Shown here: positions 25,601 through 34,321 of the stretch, piece by piece
Numbering within the stretch: position 1 is the first letter of the stretch
Layout of the letters: each line of letters opens with the position of its first letter
Source of the DNA: Achromobacter kerstersii
Lineage (GTDB): Bacteria; Pseudomonadota; Gammaproteobacteria; Burkholderiales; Burkholderiaceae_B
Reading direction: 5' to 3'
DNA length: 64,000 nt
Assembly (NCBI RefSeq): GCF_902859595.1
Contig: NZ_CADIJQ010000014.1
Location: 47,836 to 111,835 of the forward strand
The notes under the pieces: model-generated
What the model was told of the DNA's origin: nothing
The model's input: the letters and a program-made list of their open reading frames with translations, nothing else
Databases searched by the model: none
Made by a program: the position numbers and the translations under genes

Positions 25601-28600
25601 ATCAGTTGATCGACGTGCTGCTCGCAGCGCCGCAAGTGCCTGCGGGCCTGGCCACGCAGGCGCACGACCCGGCGGCGCGCTTTCAAGTGCAGGCGCTGGC
25701 TCGCCACGGTCTGGCGCGCAACGCCCATTGGGCGCAGGTGGGGGCGCAATGGAACGCGCAATTGGCCGAGCTTGATGCCAATACGCTGAAAGCCGAGTGG
25801 CTGTCGGCATGTTCGGCATGGTGGCCGAAGTCTGTCTTCGCCAAGGGCGGCATCCGCAAGCGTCTGGCGATCTATCGCACGGATGGCCAGCGGCCGGATG
25901 AGGCGTCAATGACCGCCATGCTGGCGCCGCTGGCGCTGGTGAATATCGAAGACCGCGAACTGGCCGTCTTGAAGGTGGACGCACAGCGCTTGCTGCAAGA
26001 CAGCTACACAGGCTTGTCCACCGATTGGGAACAGGTGCAGCGGCATGAACAATGGGCTGAGCGCTTCGCCGATGCCGTCACGCGGGTTGCCGGCGACCCC
26101 TTGACGGCGGCGGCCCTGCGCACCCGCCTGCAAGCGCTGGTGGGCGAAAGCCGCGCCTTCCTGCAACCGGGTTCACCGCTGGGCAAATCGTTGCTGGCCT
26201 ATCGGGATGCATGGCGCGCCCTGCAAGACCGACTGGCAGAAGTGGATGCGCTGGCCAAACCCACCGAAGCACTGGCGGGCGCATCGGATGCCAACGGCGC
26301 GCTGGAACGCATTCAGGGCGTGCTGGCGGGCTGGCGTCATAACAAGCAGTTCTTGATGCCGTGGTGCGTGTGGCGTCAGGCGCGCGAGCAAGCCATTGCG
26401 TCGCAACTGCAAGGCCTGGTTGCTTTCCTGGAGCAGGGCCGCGTGCCCTTGGAACAGGTCGAAGCGCATTTTGAATTCAGTTATCGCAACTGGTGGGTGA
26501 AGAAAGTCATCGACCATTCGCCCGTGTTGCGCGCGTTTTCCAGTGCCGACCACGAGCGCAAGATCCGCGAATTCCGCGATGCCGACGACCGCTTCCAGAA
26601 GCTGACGTCTGCCTACATCGCCGCCGTGCTGGCTGGCAAAGTGCCCGATGGCAACGGTGTTCTGGTCAGCCCGGATAGCGAGCTGGGCTTGCTGCGCCGC
26701 GAACTGCAAAAGAAGACGCGCCACGTTCCCGTGCGCCAATTGATGCAGCGCTTGCCGTCGCTGCTGCCCAAGCTCAAGCCTTGCCTGCTGATGTCGCCAT
26801 TGTCGGTGGCGCAGTATCTGGACGCCGGCCATTCACAGTTTGATGTGGTGGTCTTTGACGAAGCGTCGCAGATTCCGGTGTGGGATTCGGTGGGGGCCAT
26901 TGCGCGCGGCCAGCAAGTGGTGGTGGTGGGCGACACCAAGCAGCTGCCCCCCACGAGCTTCTTCAGCAAGTCCACGCCGGAAGAGGATGGCACGGGCGAT
27001 GATGGCCAGGTCGAAGACCTGGAGAGCATTCTGGACGAGTGCCTGGGCGCCGACATGAACCGGCTGCGCTTGCAGTGGCACTACCGCAGCAAGCACGAAA
27101 GCCTGATCACGTTCAGCAACGTCACGTATTACGACTCGCAGCTGATCACCTTCCCGTCGCCCGTCACCGATGACGTGGCCGTGCGGCTGGAGAAGGTTGC
27201 GGGCATCTACGACCGGGGCGGCAGCCGTACCAATCGCCGCGAAGCTGAAGCCATCGTGCAAGGCATCGAACAGCATTATCTGGACAAGGCCCGCCGACGC
27301 CAGACATTGGGTGTGGTGACGTTCAACCAGCCGCAGCAATCCCTGATCGAAACCCTGCTGGACGCCCGCCGCCGCGCCAACGCCGAACTCGACAAGGCGA
27401 TCTCTGCGCAGTCGCGTGAACCGCTCTTTATCAAGAACCTGGAGAACGTGCAGGGCGACGAGCGCGACGTGATTTATTTCTCGATCACGTTTGGCCCGGA
27501 TTCCGCCGGAAAGATGACGATGAATTTCGGGCCGCTGAACGGCGAAGGCGGACATCGCCGCCTTAACGTGGCGATTTCCCGCGCGCGCGAAGGCGTGGTC
27601 ATCTACAGCACGTTGATGCCGGAACAGATCGATTTGTCTCGCGTTCGGGCCACCGGCGTGCGCGATTTGAAGCACTACCTGGAGTTTGCGCTGAAAGGGC
27701 CGCGCGCCTTGGTGGAACAATCGCTGCCGACCGGCCGCGAGCCGGACAGCCCCTTCGAAACGCAAGTCATCAAGGTGCTGCGCAATCATGGCTGGGTGGT
27801 GCATCCGCAAGTGGGATGCTCTGGCTACCGCATCGACATGGGCGTGGTGGACCCGCGCGCGCCGGGCCGCTATCTGATGGGCATCGAGTGCGACGGCCGC
27901 GCGTATCACTCGGGCGCCACCGCGCGCGATCGCGACCGCTTGCGCCAGGTCGTGCTTGAAGGGCTGGGCTGGCGGCTGCATCGGGTGTGGTCCACCGACT
28001 GGTGGATCAACCCCGAACGTGAAGTGGAGAAGATTCTGGCCCGATTGAATGCGGAGCTGGAACGCAAGGTCGAAGACGAGCCCGAGGGGGAAGCCGCGGA
28101 GGCCGAGGCCGAAGCCGCTGTTGGGTCCGCTGTTGGGTCCGTCGTTGGGTCCGCTGCTGAATCCGCTGTTGAATCCGCGGGCGCGCGGGAGTTTGTGATC
28201 ACGACGGAAGAAGGCGATACCGCATGGGCATCGGCGGACAGCGCGACGGGCAGCGTATCCACGGGTGGCGTCGCGACCTATCAACTGGCCGACCTGAGCG
28301 CTGCCGGCGGTGATTCAGACGCCTTCTACAGCCGCACCAACAACGCGCAATTGGCGGAACAATTACGGCTGGTCATCGACACGGAAGGCCCCATCGCCGA
28401 GACCGTGCTGCACCGTAAAGTCGCCCGTGCCTGGGGCCTGGAACGCACCGGCGTCCGGATCGTTGAACGGTTGCGGACGTTGACGCCGATGGACGTGGGT
28501 CAGACGGACGAAGGCGACGCCACGTTCTATTGGCCCGCTGGCGTCGCGCCCGAAACCTGGAACGGGTTCCGCGGCGCAAGCGACGACGACGCCACCCGCC

Positions 28601-28824
28601 GCCGCGTGGATGATGTGTGTATTCAGGAACTGGCAAACGGCGTGCTGCACGTGCTGTCCATGACGGGCAACGCGCCGAAAGCGGATGTGATCAAGTCGGT
28701 GTGCCGGATGTTAGGCATGTCGCGCACGTTGGCGGATGCAGAAGCACGCATCGCACACGCGATAGCCGCGCTGGCGCAGCGCGGCGTGGTGCGGGAAGAG
28801 ATGGGGATGTTGCGGGTGGGGTAG
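22690..28824 (+). CDS. DUF4011 superfamily I helicase with Vsr-like nuclease and DUF3320
   Basis: A 2044-residue multidomain protein. The N-terminal part has a beta-rich region (about 60-170) and a transglutaminase-like segment with C273 (ATCLDLAMLFSSC) and H299 (GHAWVGVW). DUF4011 begins near 425 (WKSRLLDLTLRNRLLNF). SF1 helicase motifs are Walker A GPPGTGKS (745-752), DEAS (1390-1393), GDTKQLPP and the C-terminal VAISRAREG. A PD-(D/E)xK nuclease of Vsr/MTES_1575 type has E1690, D1716 and E1733, followed by a low-complexity linker and DUF3320. This layout matches DUF4011-helicase-Vsr proteins reported in antiphage defence (I recall the name Hhe). The start at 22690 has GAGAGA upstream; an in-frame TTG lies at 22657. 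Codon use is like the host. Confidence 0.9.
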   Translation: MDKRQDLEPLAIQDGAAQAGAGLTGPAQTGAVQAGTAPATALHTAGSNTPDAIADADAIAIDIEADPTLGYASIQNAVPVVRTLRVTNRSAHTFENIEVRLRCNPAFALPVTLRFDVLVPGEIRRISPLDLTPDHAYVADLQEAVRASIDVVVQSGTQELGRASQAISVLAYDQWAGTRALPELLAAFSMPNNPAVDVLIGKASKLLRAQHADLQMNGYQSKSRDVVWKQVSAIYSTLAAESLHYAEPPASFGVDGQKIRTPDRIMDARVATCLDLAMLFSSCLEQAGLRPVILMKDGHAWVGVWLHQACFADPLTDDVQAVRKRVDSGEFLVFETTGIAQHPNFRPSLRRALEQGAAHLREENTFRYAIDVHRARELQIKPLPSRVVSVAPTDADDAERPAAIEPTPELPPLDPEFVISLEPADDTPEGRLAKWKSRLLDLTLRNRLLNFKLTKSTLPLVVPDLAQLEDAIVDGSEFRIRPLPAALMDGSDPRVADVHVSRGGRAPLDDMALDALGNKELIARVTQEALDANLLTIFGAARTGLEEGGANTLYLAMGMLRWTESPGAESAHLAPLILVPVSLQRQSVRSGFRLVRHDDETIINPTLLQMLRNNYELRIPGLDILPADDKGVDVARVLQAFRLAVREIAGWEVLEQVHLGIFSFTKYLMWKDLQDRTEQLKANRVVKHLIDHPGQAFAKEPFDQRFDRLDESYKPEDLLTPLLSDSSQLKAICAVDAGRDLVLEGPPGTGKSQTITNLIAHLLARGKTVLFVSEKMAALEVVHRRLANIGLGPFCLELHSSKARKSEVLQQLGRALDHSGQRTSDDWAREAERLTVLRQDLNGLVDALHHTHSNGLTVYDAIGTCIQNAGKEPSPMFWADAHAHHYKDLAQLRETARRMSTLSKELGVLHGHPLAHIGMAEWSPSWQDALLAAAQALEQAVAGFQAQAVVAGDGVGVPAQGLSLDAYAHLDQLIDVLLAAPQVPAGLATQAHDPAARFQVQALARHGLARNAHWAQVGAQWNAQLAELDANTLKAEWLSACSAWWPKSVFAKGGIRKRLAIYRTDGQRPDEASMTAMLAPLALVNIEDRELAVLKVDAQRLLQDSYTGLSTDWEQVQRHEQWAERFADAVTRVAGDPLTAAALRTRLQALVGESRAFLQPGSPLGKSLLAYRDAWRALQDRLAEVDALAKPTEALAGASDANGALERIQGVLAGWRHNKQFLMPWCVWRQAREQAIASQLQGLVAFLEQGRVPLEQVEAHFEFSYRNWWVKKVIDHSPVLRAFSSADHERKIREFRDADDRFQKLTSAYIAAVLAGKVPDGNGVLVSPDSELGLLRRELQKKTRHVPVRQLMQRLPSLLPKLKPCLLMSPLSVAQYLDAGHSQFDVVVFDEASQIPVWDSVGAIARGQQVVVVGDTKQLPPTSFFSKSTPEEDGTGDDGQVEDLESILDECLGADMNRLRLQWHYRSKHESLITFSNVTYYDSQLITFPSPVTDDVAVRLEKVAGIYDRGGSRTNRREAEAIVQGIEQHYLDKARRRQTLGVVTFNQPQQSLIETLLDARRRANAELDKAISAQSREPLFIKNLENVQGDERDVIYFSITFGPDSAGKMTMNFGPLNGEGGHRRLNVAISRAREGVVIYSTLMPEQIDLSRVRATGVRDLKHYLEFALKGPRALVEQSLPTGREPDSPFETQVIKVLRNHGWVVHPQVGCSGYRIDMGVVDPRAPGRYLMGIECDGRAYHSGATARDRDRLRQVVLEGLGWRLHRVWSTDWWINPEREVEKILARLNAELERKVEDEPEGEAAEAEAEAAVGSAVGSVVGSAAESAVESAGAREFVITTEEGDTAWASADSATGSVSTGGVATYQLADLSAAGGDSDAFYSRTNNAQLAEQLRLVIDTEGPIAETVLHRKVARAWGLERTGVRIVERLRTLTPMDVGQTDEGDATFYWPAGVAPETWNGFRGASDDDATRRRVDDVCIQELANGVLHVLSMTGNAPKADVIKSVCRMLGMSRTLADAEARIAHAIAALAQRGVVREEMGMLRVG
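28117..28178 (+). repeat. 12-bp in-frame tandem repeat in helicase linker
   Basis: About five copies of a 12-bp unit (GCTGTTGGGTCC, drifting to GCTGTTGAATCC) encode the VGSAVGSVVGSAAESAVES linker between the nuclease and DUF3320. Confidence 0.85.
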
Positions 28825-28912
28825 GTGGCGGGGCGGGGCGTTACGGCGCTGATGTGTTGGCTGGTAAGTTGTGTCATTGGGAGATCTGGTGCAACCTCCA
28901 GCGCCGATACGT

Positions 28913-29305
28913 TCATGCATATAGGCGTTTAAGTGCGCTACCTATAAGCAGCGCCAATACCGAAACAGCCATCCCGCCGTAAGCGAGGTAAAGCGGAATT
29001 TTTATATCGGAAGGTATGGTGCGAACATCATTTTCACCAAAAATATGATGAACATTATTGATTGGCCAAAACGTCGCTTTGTGAAGAACTAGCCATATCA
29101 GGAGCGTGGTGGAAATGGCCAATTTTTCGTAGAGCGTCAGTTGAGATCTGGTCCTGCCATTCGCCATGGGGTGGCTTGTCAACCGGATGGCGTCGTCTAG
29201 TTTGAAGTAGTAGAAATACGCTGCAGAGGAAATATAAACGACGAACGCCAAGACAAAGACCAGTCCTGCAATGGCGCCGATATGTTGTCCGCTTAGTTCT
29301 GTCAT
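28913..29305 (-). CDS. membrane protein, probable immunity to the PAAR effector
   Basis: A 130-residue inner-membrane protein with three hydrophobic segments (about 8-32, 62-82 and 105-126). Its ATG overlaps the stop of the PAAR gene by four bases (ATGA), so the two are translationally coupled. A small membrane protein directly downstream of a PAAR toxin is the usual layout for an immunity protein, and its location suggests the toxin acts at the inner membrane. No sequence family is recognised. Base composition is lower in G+C than the flanks. Confidence 0.72.
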   Translation of the reverse strand: MTELSGQHIGAIAGLVFVLAFVVYISSAAYFYYFKLDDAIRLTSHPMANGRTRSQLTLYEKLAISTTLLIWLVLHKATFWPINNVHHIFGENDVRTIPSDIKIPLYLAYGGMAVSVLALLIGSALKRLYA

Positions 29306-30663
29306 TCGAAAATCAACTCGTATCCCGTTGTGCTCAAGTCAGCGCCGAGCGACTTACCGAGAGCGGCGCTTTCGTTCCCTGCCCATATGGACGCGCCGAT
29401 GACGCCCGCCTCGCATATCAAACCGGGGGCGCCTCCTGCCGGAACGAGCATAGCGCAGAAAGCAACGCCTCCCGACGCCGCCATTGATCCACCTGCAATG
29501 TTGGCAGCTAGCCCTAGCGTTTCTCGTGAGCTCGCGACCACGCATTCTTTTTGGCTTGTGTCCTCTGCCGCGCAGACCTCATATACATCTTGCCCTGCCT
29601 TGCCAACGCTGAAGGCTAGCGCCAGTTTTGCAGCTCTTGATTCATATTTTTGAAACCAGTCATATAGTTGCTGCTGATATCGCACATAGATGGGGGTGCC
29701 GCCTGAGCGCCAGATATGTGTAACGGACTTGCTCGATAGATTCAGCGCCGCGGACAACTTTATTTGATCGGGGATGCCGGCTCGAGCCAGCAACATCCGT
29801 TTGAACTTGGTATCAATGTCCGCAAGAATCGCTGCCCGTTCAGCGCGAAACTGAGCGTCTCTGAGATTTCCTGACCGTGCAAGCGCTTGCTGAGCCGCGT
29901 CTTCAAGACGATCCAGCGCAGACTTAATGCCCTGTCCATACGATTTCAAGAACGTGCCTGTGGCTCCCACGACGTTATCGCCATTTTGTCCGATCGCGTA
30001 GGCAAGAAGATCCCAGTTGTCGAACATGGTTTGCACATGATGAACCGCGAGTTTTGTTCGTAGCGATTCAACCTCTTTGACTGAGTGGATCAGCTTCATT
30101 GATTCGGCAGTGTAGTTCTCATTCTCGTAATCGCTCGAGACGAGAATAATGCTGCCGTATTGCGCATATTTTCCGAGATGGTCGTTCAATTTTATGAAGC
30201 GCTTCACATGTTCGGGGCTGCGGTCCGCAAGTAACTCTGCCGCCAAACGTCCAATGCCAATAGGTTGGCGACGATCTTGGATGTAAAAAGAAACCTGTGC
30301 CATACCGTACACAAGTTGCTTGGTCGGTTCTTCTGGCCGTTCCGTTGGAGGTTGCTCGCTTTTTTCTGGCGGTGAGGACATACCGGAGCCATACTCCTCT
30401 AGCCAAAATTGCTGACTAGCGAGCAAAACTGCGCCACAAGATGTGCGCATCCCGTCCAGCGCTAGTTCTCGATCGCTGCCGCAGGAGAGGGAACCCTCCA
30501 CAATGGGGAACGTACCATTGCATTTCGGGCAGGAAACCATATCTCCCTTGCGTGCGGCTGGCTTGCCAAACACATTGATGGTTTGGTCGCCGGTAACGAC
30601 AACACCGCCGTGGCTCGTACGATCTCCTAATCTGATAACTGCTCGTTTCATCTTTCTTGTCAT
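29302..30663 (-). CDS. type VI secretion PAAR-domain effector
   Basis: A 453-residue protein. Residues about 7-85 are a PAAR spike-tip domain (LGDRTSHGG...GKPAARKGDMVSCPKC...DGMRTSCGAVL), with the zinc-binding His/Cys pattern. A Pro/Glu linker follows. Residues about 120-175 resemble LysM (IGRLAAELLADRSPEHVKRFIKLNDHL...GSIILVSSD). A helical region leads to a C-terminal glycine-rich hydrophobic hairpin (about 385-435: LGLAANIAGGSMAASGGVAFCAML...ICEAGVIGASIW), which could insert into membranes. It would ride on a VgrG trimer into neighbours; no other T6SS gene is in the window. Sampled bases 30061-30120 are 45% G+C, well below the flanks. An ATG at 30651 is an alternative start. Confidence 0.83.
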   Translation of the reverse strand: MTRKMKRAVIRLGDRTSHGGVVVTGDQTINVFGKPAARKGDMVSCPKCNGTFPIVEGSLSCGSDRELALDGMRTSCGAVLLASQQFWLEEYGSGMSSPPEKSEQPPTERPEEPTKQLVYGMAQVSFYIQDRRQPIGIGRLAAELLADRSPEHVKRFIKLNDHLGKYAQYGSIILVSSDYENENYTAESMKLIHSVKEVESLRTKLAVHHVQTMFDNWDLLAYAIGQNGDNVVGATGTFLKSYGQGIKSALDRLEDAAQQALARSGNLRDAQFRAERAAILADIDTKFKRMLLARAGIPDQIKLSAALNLSSKSVTHIWRSGGTPIYVRYQQQLYDWFQKYESRAAKLALAFSVGKAGQDVYEVCAAEDTSQKECVVASSRETLGLAANIAGGSMAASGGVAFCAMLVPAGGAPGLICEAGVIGASIWAGNESAALGKSLGADLSTTGYELIFE

Positions 30664-30978
30664 TTCCGGCAGGACTCTGGAATCTACAACAATTTTTGGT
30701 AGATACTCAGTTTTCGTGGTCGTGGATTGGATTATCAGCAGGACGTTAACGTGTCAGACTGTAATGGTGCGATGACAGGGCGGGGCTGAATATTTCCATG
30801 CATTGGTCCATCCACCTCCTTACGAAACTCGCTCACCACACTCGTATATGGACAATCTGCGGCCCTACCATCCAGCAAGATTTTGAAACCCTCTGATCGG
30901 CTGCTGGCCTGATCCGTCCATTCCACGGACGTAGAATGCCGCTTTTGATCAGTGCCATACGGCTCATAGGAACGAACG
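30664..30978. other. intergenic region between PAAR and HslJ-type genes
   Basis: This 315-base stretch has intermediate G+C and would hold the divergent promoters; TAGAAT at 30932-30937 could be a -10 for the lipoprotein gene. A 63-codon minus-strand frame (30735-30926, containing CPYTSVVSEFRKEVDG) may be a gene remnant but resembles nothing I know. Confidence 0.4.
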
Positions 30979-31791
30979 ATGAAAAAAATAATCCTACTGG
31001 CGTCCGCATGCGCCGCGCTGCTTCAGGCTTGCGCGCAGGTTTCCTCTCCCAGCGAAGGATCGTCCTCTATGCCCACCACGACTGCGACGTCGCCCGCCAG
31101 CTCCTTGACCTTGCCCGCCTATTACTGGCGTCTGGTATCTGCCACCGATGCGTCGGGCAAGTCGATTCCGGCGTTGCAGCCGGGTGTTGAGCATCAGCTG
31201 CGTTTGGCCTTTACGAAGGATGCGTTGAATATTCGTGGCGGTTGCAACACGCAGTTTGGCGGGTATCGCTATCAGAATGGCGTGCTGCAAGTGGCAAATC
31301 TGGCGTCCACGATGAAGGCTTGCGAGCAGAGCTTGATGCAGCTGGATGCCGAGATCAACGAGCGTCTGAAAGGCGATCTACGCGCCACGCTGTCAGGCGA
31401 TACGCATGAACCCGCGCTGGAACTGGCGGCCAAGGACGGCACGGTGCTGAAGTTCGTGGGTGAACCCACGCCGGAAACGCTGTACGGCAGCGCCGGTGAA
31501 ATCATGTTCCTGGAAGTGGCTGCGAAGAAAGCGGAATGCAGTCATCCGATGATTCCCAATTACCAATGCCTGATGGTGCGCGAGCGCCGTTATAACGAGG
31601 CGGGCGTGCAGCAGCCGGCGCAAGATAAATGGCATCCGCTGTATCAGTCCATCGAAGGGTTCGAGCACCAGGACGGCGTGCGCACCGTGTTGCGCGTGAA
31701 GCGTTACGACTGGAAGAATCCGCCTGCGGATGCGCCGTCCAAGGTGTATGTGCTGGATATGGTGGTGGAGCAGGACGCGTCGAAGAAGTAA
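30979..31791 (+). CDS. HslJ/META-domain lipoprotein with DUF4377
   Basis: A 270-residue lipoprotein with a signal sequence and a lipobox ending LLQAC (Cys18). Residues about 45-160 form a META/HslJ domain (YYWRLVSATDASGKS...IRGGCNTQFGGYRYQNGVLQVANLASTMKAC). The C-terminal 95 residues match DUF4377 (EIMFLEVAAKKAECSHPMIPNYQCLMVRER). HslJ proteins are envelope proteins linked to heat and novobiocin resistance in E. coli; the DUF4377 role is unknown. It stands alone and ends in a strong terminator. Confidence 0.87.
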   Translation: MKKIILLASACAALLQACAQVSSPSEGSSSMPTTTATSPASSLTLPAYYWRLVSATDASGKSIPALQPGVEHQLRLAFTKDALNIRGGCNTQFGGYRYQNGVLQVANLASTMKACEQSLMQLDAEINERLKGDLRATLSGDTHEPALELAAKDGTVLKFVGEPTPETLYGSAGEIMFLEVAAKKAECSHPMIPNYQCLMVRERRYNEAGVQQPAQDKWHPLYQSIEGFEHQDGVRTVLRVKRYDWKNPPADAPSKVYVLDMVVEQDASKK

Positions 31792-31811
31792 TTCAACACC
31801 GCTGATTGAAA

Positions 31812-31846
31812 ATGCCGGGCTGCTTATCGCAGCCCGGCATTTTTTT
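31812..31846. terminator. bidirectional terminator
   Basis: A perfect 12-bp stem (31812-31823 with 31829-31840) followed by T7 and preceded by an A-run, placed between converging genes. Confidence 0.92.
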
Positions 31847-31858
31847 GATGCGCCGTCT

Positions 31859-34321
31859 TCAGTTGCCGGACGGCCGCAGCGTCAGCGTGTCTGAGCGTTC
31901 GCTGTCCACCTTGGCGCGGCTGAACGCCATGGGGAAGTATTCACCGGTAGCCCAGCCCTTCAACAGGTCTTGATAATGCGGGCTGCGCGGGTCGGCGGAT
32001 TGGCCCGGCACGTTCTGGATGCGCGAGTTGTCCCAGTCCGACACATCAATCACCTGGCGATACGACGAGCCACTGATCTGACGGAAATCGCTCTTGCGGA
32101 ACGTGCCGCGATGCACGGTGTCGTTGTCGCCACCCACCGGATAGCGCGGCGTGCCGTAGGCTTTCGCGGTGTCCGGCGGCAGCAGGCTGGCCAGGCTGTG
32201 TTCGAACTGAATGTGATGCAGCTTGCCCCATTGCCATTGGGTGGCGTCCGTTCCCAGCTTGGCACGCAGTTTCTGCGTGCCGTCCGCCAGCGCTTGCAGC
32301 AGCAAAGCGTCCCGGCCTTGTTCCGGCCGGGGACCGAAGGCGGCATCGGGTGTGGCAAGTTTTTCAAGCGTCTTGCGGGTGGACAGCTCGCCGAATGCCG
32401 CGCGCCCGTTTGCCGGGATGTAGAGATCCGACACACGCTTGACGACCTCGGGCAGCCAGAATGCGTAGACCGACGCGGCGCGCGAATCGGTGTTCATCCG
32501 GTAGTCCCAGTCTTTCAGCAGGCCCAAGGCTTCGTTCAAACCCGGGTCGGCGGCATTCAGGGACTTGGCGTAGCCGCCCAACGTGCGGGCGGGAATCGAC
32601 AGGTTGTCGTACTGCAAGTCTTGCGACTGCTGCACCGTCAGGCCCTTGCCTTCAGCCACCACTTCGCGGATGCGTTGCACGCGGTACGGTTCGGCCCAGG
32701 TGCGTGCAGACATGTCCTTGTATGGGAAGTCGGCGGGCAGGTTGTATTCGTTGGCGGTGGCGACATAGCCTTCGGGCGGGTTGTACACCCGTGGCAATGC
32801 ACGGCCGTCCAGGAAGCCGCGCCATTCGTAATCACCGTTGCCTGGCACTGGCAGCATGCCCGACCAGTCGCCGCGCGGGCGAATCGGCGCGATGCTGCCG
32901 CCGAACCAGCCGATGTTGCCGTCCACGTCGGCGTACACCATGTTTTCGCTGGGCGTGTAGTGCTTTTCCATGCCGGCCACGAACTCGTTCCAGTTTTGCG
33001 CCTGGTTCAACCGCAGGCTGGCCAGGTAGGCGGCGGTGCCGGGAAATTCCAGGTAGGCCGCGCGCAGCGCATAAGCCTTGTGACGTACCGGGTCTTCATG
33101 AATCACCGGGCCATGGCGCGTGAATTTCAATTCGCGCACGGCGGCGGTGGCGCCGCGTACGGGAATCGATTCACTGGTCTGGCGCATTTTTTCCCAGCCG
33201 CCCTGGTAGCGGTATTCATTGGGGTTGGCCGGGTTGGTGTCATAGACGTAAAGGTCTTCTTCGTCGCCGAAGGCAAAGATCGTCAGGCCGAAGGCGATGC
33301 GGTCGTTGTGCCCCATGGACACGCCGGGCAACGCGGGTTCGCCTGCGCCGATGACGTTCCAGCCCGGTGCGTTCAGATGAACCATGTAGCGCAAGGACGG
33401 CATGGTGATGGAGCGGTGCGGATCACCGGCCAGTATGGGCTTGCCGGTGGCGGTGTGTTGGCCGCCTATCGTCCAGTTGTTGCTTTCATAGCGGGTCGCC
33501 ATGGGATCGAAGTTCGGGTCCAGCGACGCCAGACGGCCTTCTGATAATGCGCTGGCCAGCGCCTCGCGCTGATCGGCCGCAAGCGGGCTGCGCGGGAAGT
33601 CGGCCGCAACGAATTTCTGGCCATCGCGCGCCAGCGTGTAATTGGCCAACACGGTCTTGTCGATCTGGCGCACGTCCAGGCCGGCCGGCACTTGCAAGGC
33701 CAAGGGCGGCTCGAATGTGCTCAAGCCTTGTACGGCGTTCAAGCCCAGGCTGGCCACCTGCTGCGCGATTTTGACTTCTTCGTTGACGTTACGCGTCAGC
33801 GCATAGATGCGGATGAGCGAGGTCTCCGGGCTCCAATAGCCCGGCTCCGTGCCAGTCAGTTTGAATTCGGGAGGCAGTTGCTCGGGGTTCGCTTTGACCC
33901 AATTCACATAAGCGTTGATGCCGGCTGCGAACGACGTCAGGATGGCGCGGCCTTCGGGGTGGTAGCTGGCGAACTCGGCCTGCATGTCACCCCGGAACAG
34001 GAACAGCCGCGCGGCGCGGTCTTGTTCGATGAAGCGCGGGCCGAACTGCTCGGCCATCTTGCCTTCGCCTTGCCGGCGCCACAGATCCAGTTGCCACAAG
34101 CGGTCGCGCGCCGCGCTGAAGCCCTGGGCAAAGAACAGATCATTCTGGTTCTGCGCATAGATGTGCGACACGCCGTGCTTGTCGCGCACGATCTCCACGG
34201 GCTGGGTCAGCCCGGCCATGTTGATGGTGTCTTTTTTGCCTCCGGGCGCGGCGCACCCCGCCGTCAAGGCAATCAGCCCGCTCGCCAGCAATGCGGCGAT
34301 CCTGCGATTGATTAAACGCAT
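31859..34321 (-). CDS. penicillin acylase family (Ntn-hydrolase) lipoprotein
   Basis: An 820-residue precursor with a signal sequence and lipobox ALTAGC (Cys23). The family is made as one chain that cuts itself to free an N-terminal serine on the beta subunit; the candidate is Ser280 in RYESNNWTIGG. Other family marks are HGVSHIYAQNQNDLFFAQGF, the RDRLWQLDLWRR segment, TRHGPVI and YADVDGNIGWFGGSIAP. Relatives hydrolyse beta-lactam side chains or acyl-homoserine lactones, so the substrate cannot be named. The RBS GGAGGAGGAG is very strong. It is monocistronic. Confidence 0.92.
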   Translation of the reverse strand: MRLINRRIAALLASGLIALTAGCAAPGGKKDTINMAGLTQPVEIVRDKHGVSHIYAQNQNDLFFAQGFSAARDRLWQLDLWRRQGEGKMAEQFGPRFIEQDRAARLFLFRGDMQAEFASYHPEGRAILTSFAAGINAYVNWVKANPEQLPPEFKLTGTEPGYWSPETSLIRIYALTRNVNEEVKIAQQVASLGLNAVQGLSTFEPPLALQVPAGLDVRQIDKTVLANYTLARDGQKFVAADFPRSPLAADQREALASALSEGRLASLDPNFDPMATRYESNNWTIGGQHTATGKPILAGDPHRSITMPSLRYMVHLNAPGWNVIGAGEPALPGVSMGHNDRIAFGLTIFAFGDEEDLYVYDTNPANPNEYRYQGGWEKMRQTSESIPVRGATAAVRELKFTRHGPVIHEDPVRHKAYALRAAYLEFPGTAAYLASLRLNQAQNWNEFVAGMEKHYTPSENMVYADVDGNIGWFGGSIAPIRPRGDWSGMLPVPGNGDYEWRGFLDGRALPRVYNPPEGYVATANEYNLPADFPYKDMSARTWAEPYRVQRIREVVAEGKGLTVQQSQDLQYDNLSIPARTLGGYAKSLNAADPGLNEALGLLKDWDYRMNTDSRAASVYAFWLPEVVKRVSDLYIPANGRAAFGELSTRKTLEKLATPDAAFGPRPEQGRDALLLQALADGTQKLRAKLGTDATQWQWGKLHHIQFEHSLASLLPPDTAKAYGTPRYPVGGDNDTVHRGTFRKSDFRQISGSSYRQVIDVSDWDNSRIQNVPGQSADPRSPHYQDLLKGWATGEYFPMAFSRAKVDSERSDTLTLRPSGN

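Noticed and set aside
28913..30663. Prophage or integrated plasmid around the PAAR genes
   Set aside because: No integrase, structural or replication gene and no attachment repeats; the low-G+C island is only two genes plus the gap.
30735..30926. 63-codon minus-strand frame upstream of the PAAR gene
   Set aside because: No recognisable family, RBS or conserved motif; kept only as a possible remnant in the intergenic entry.
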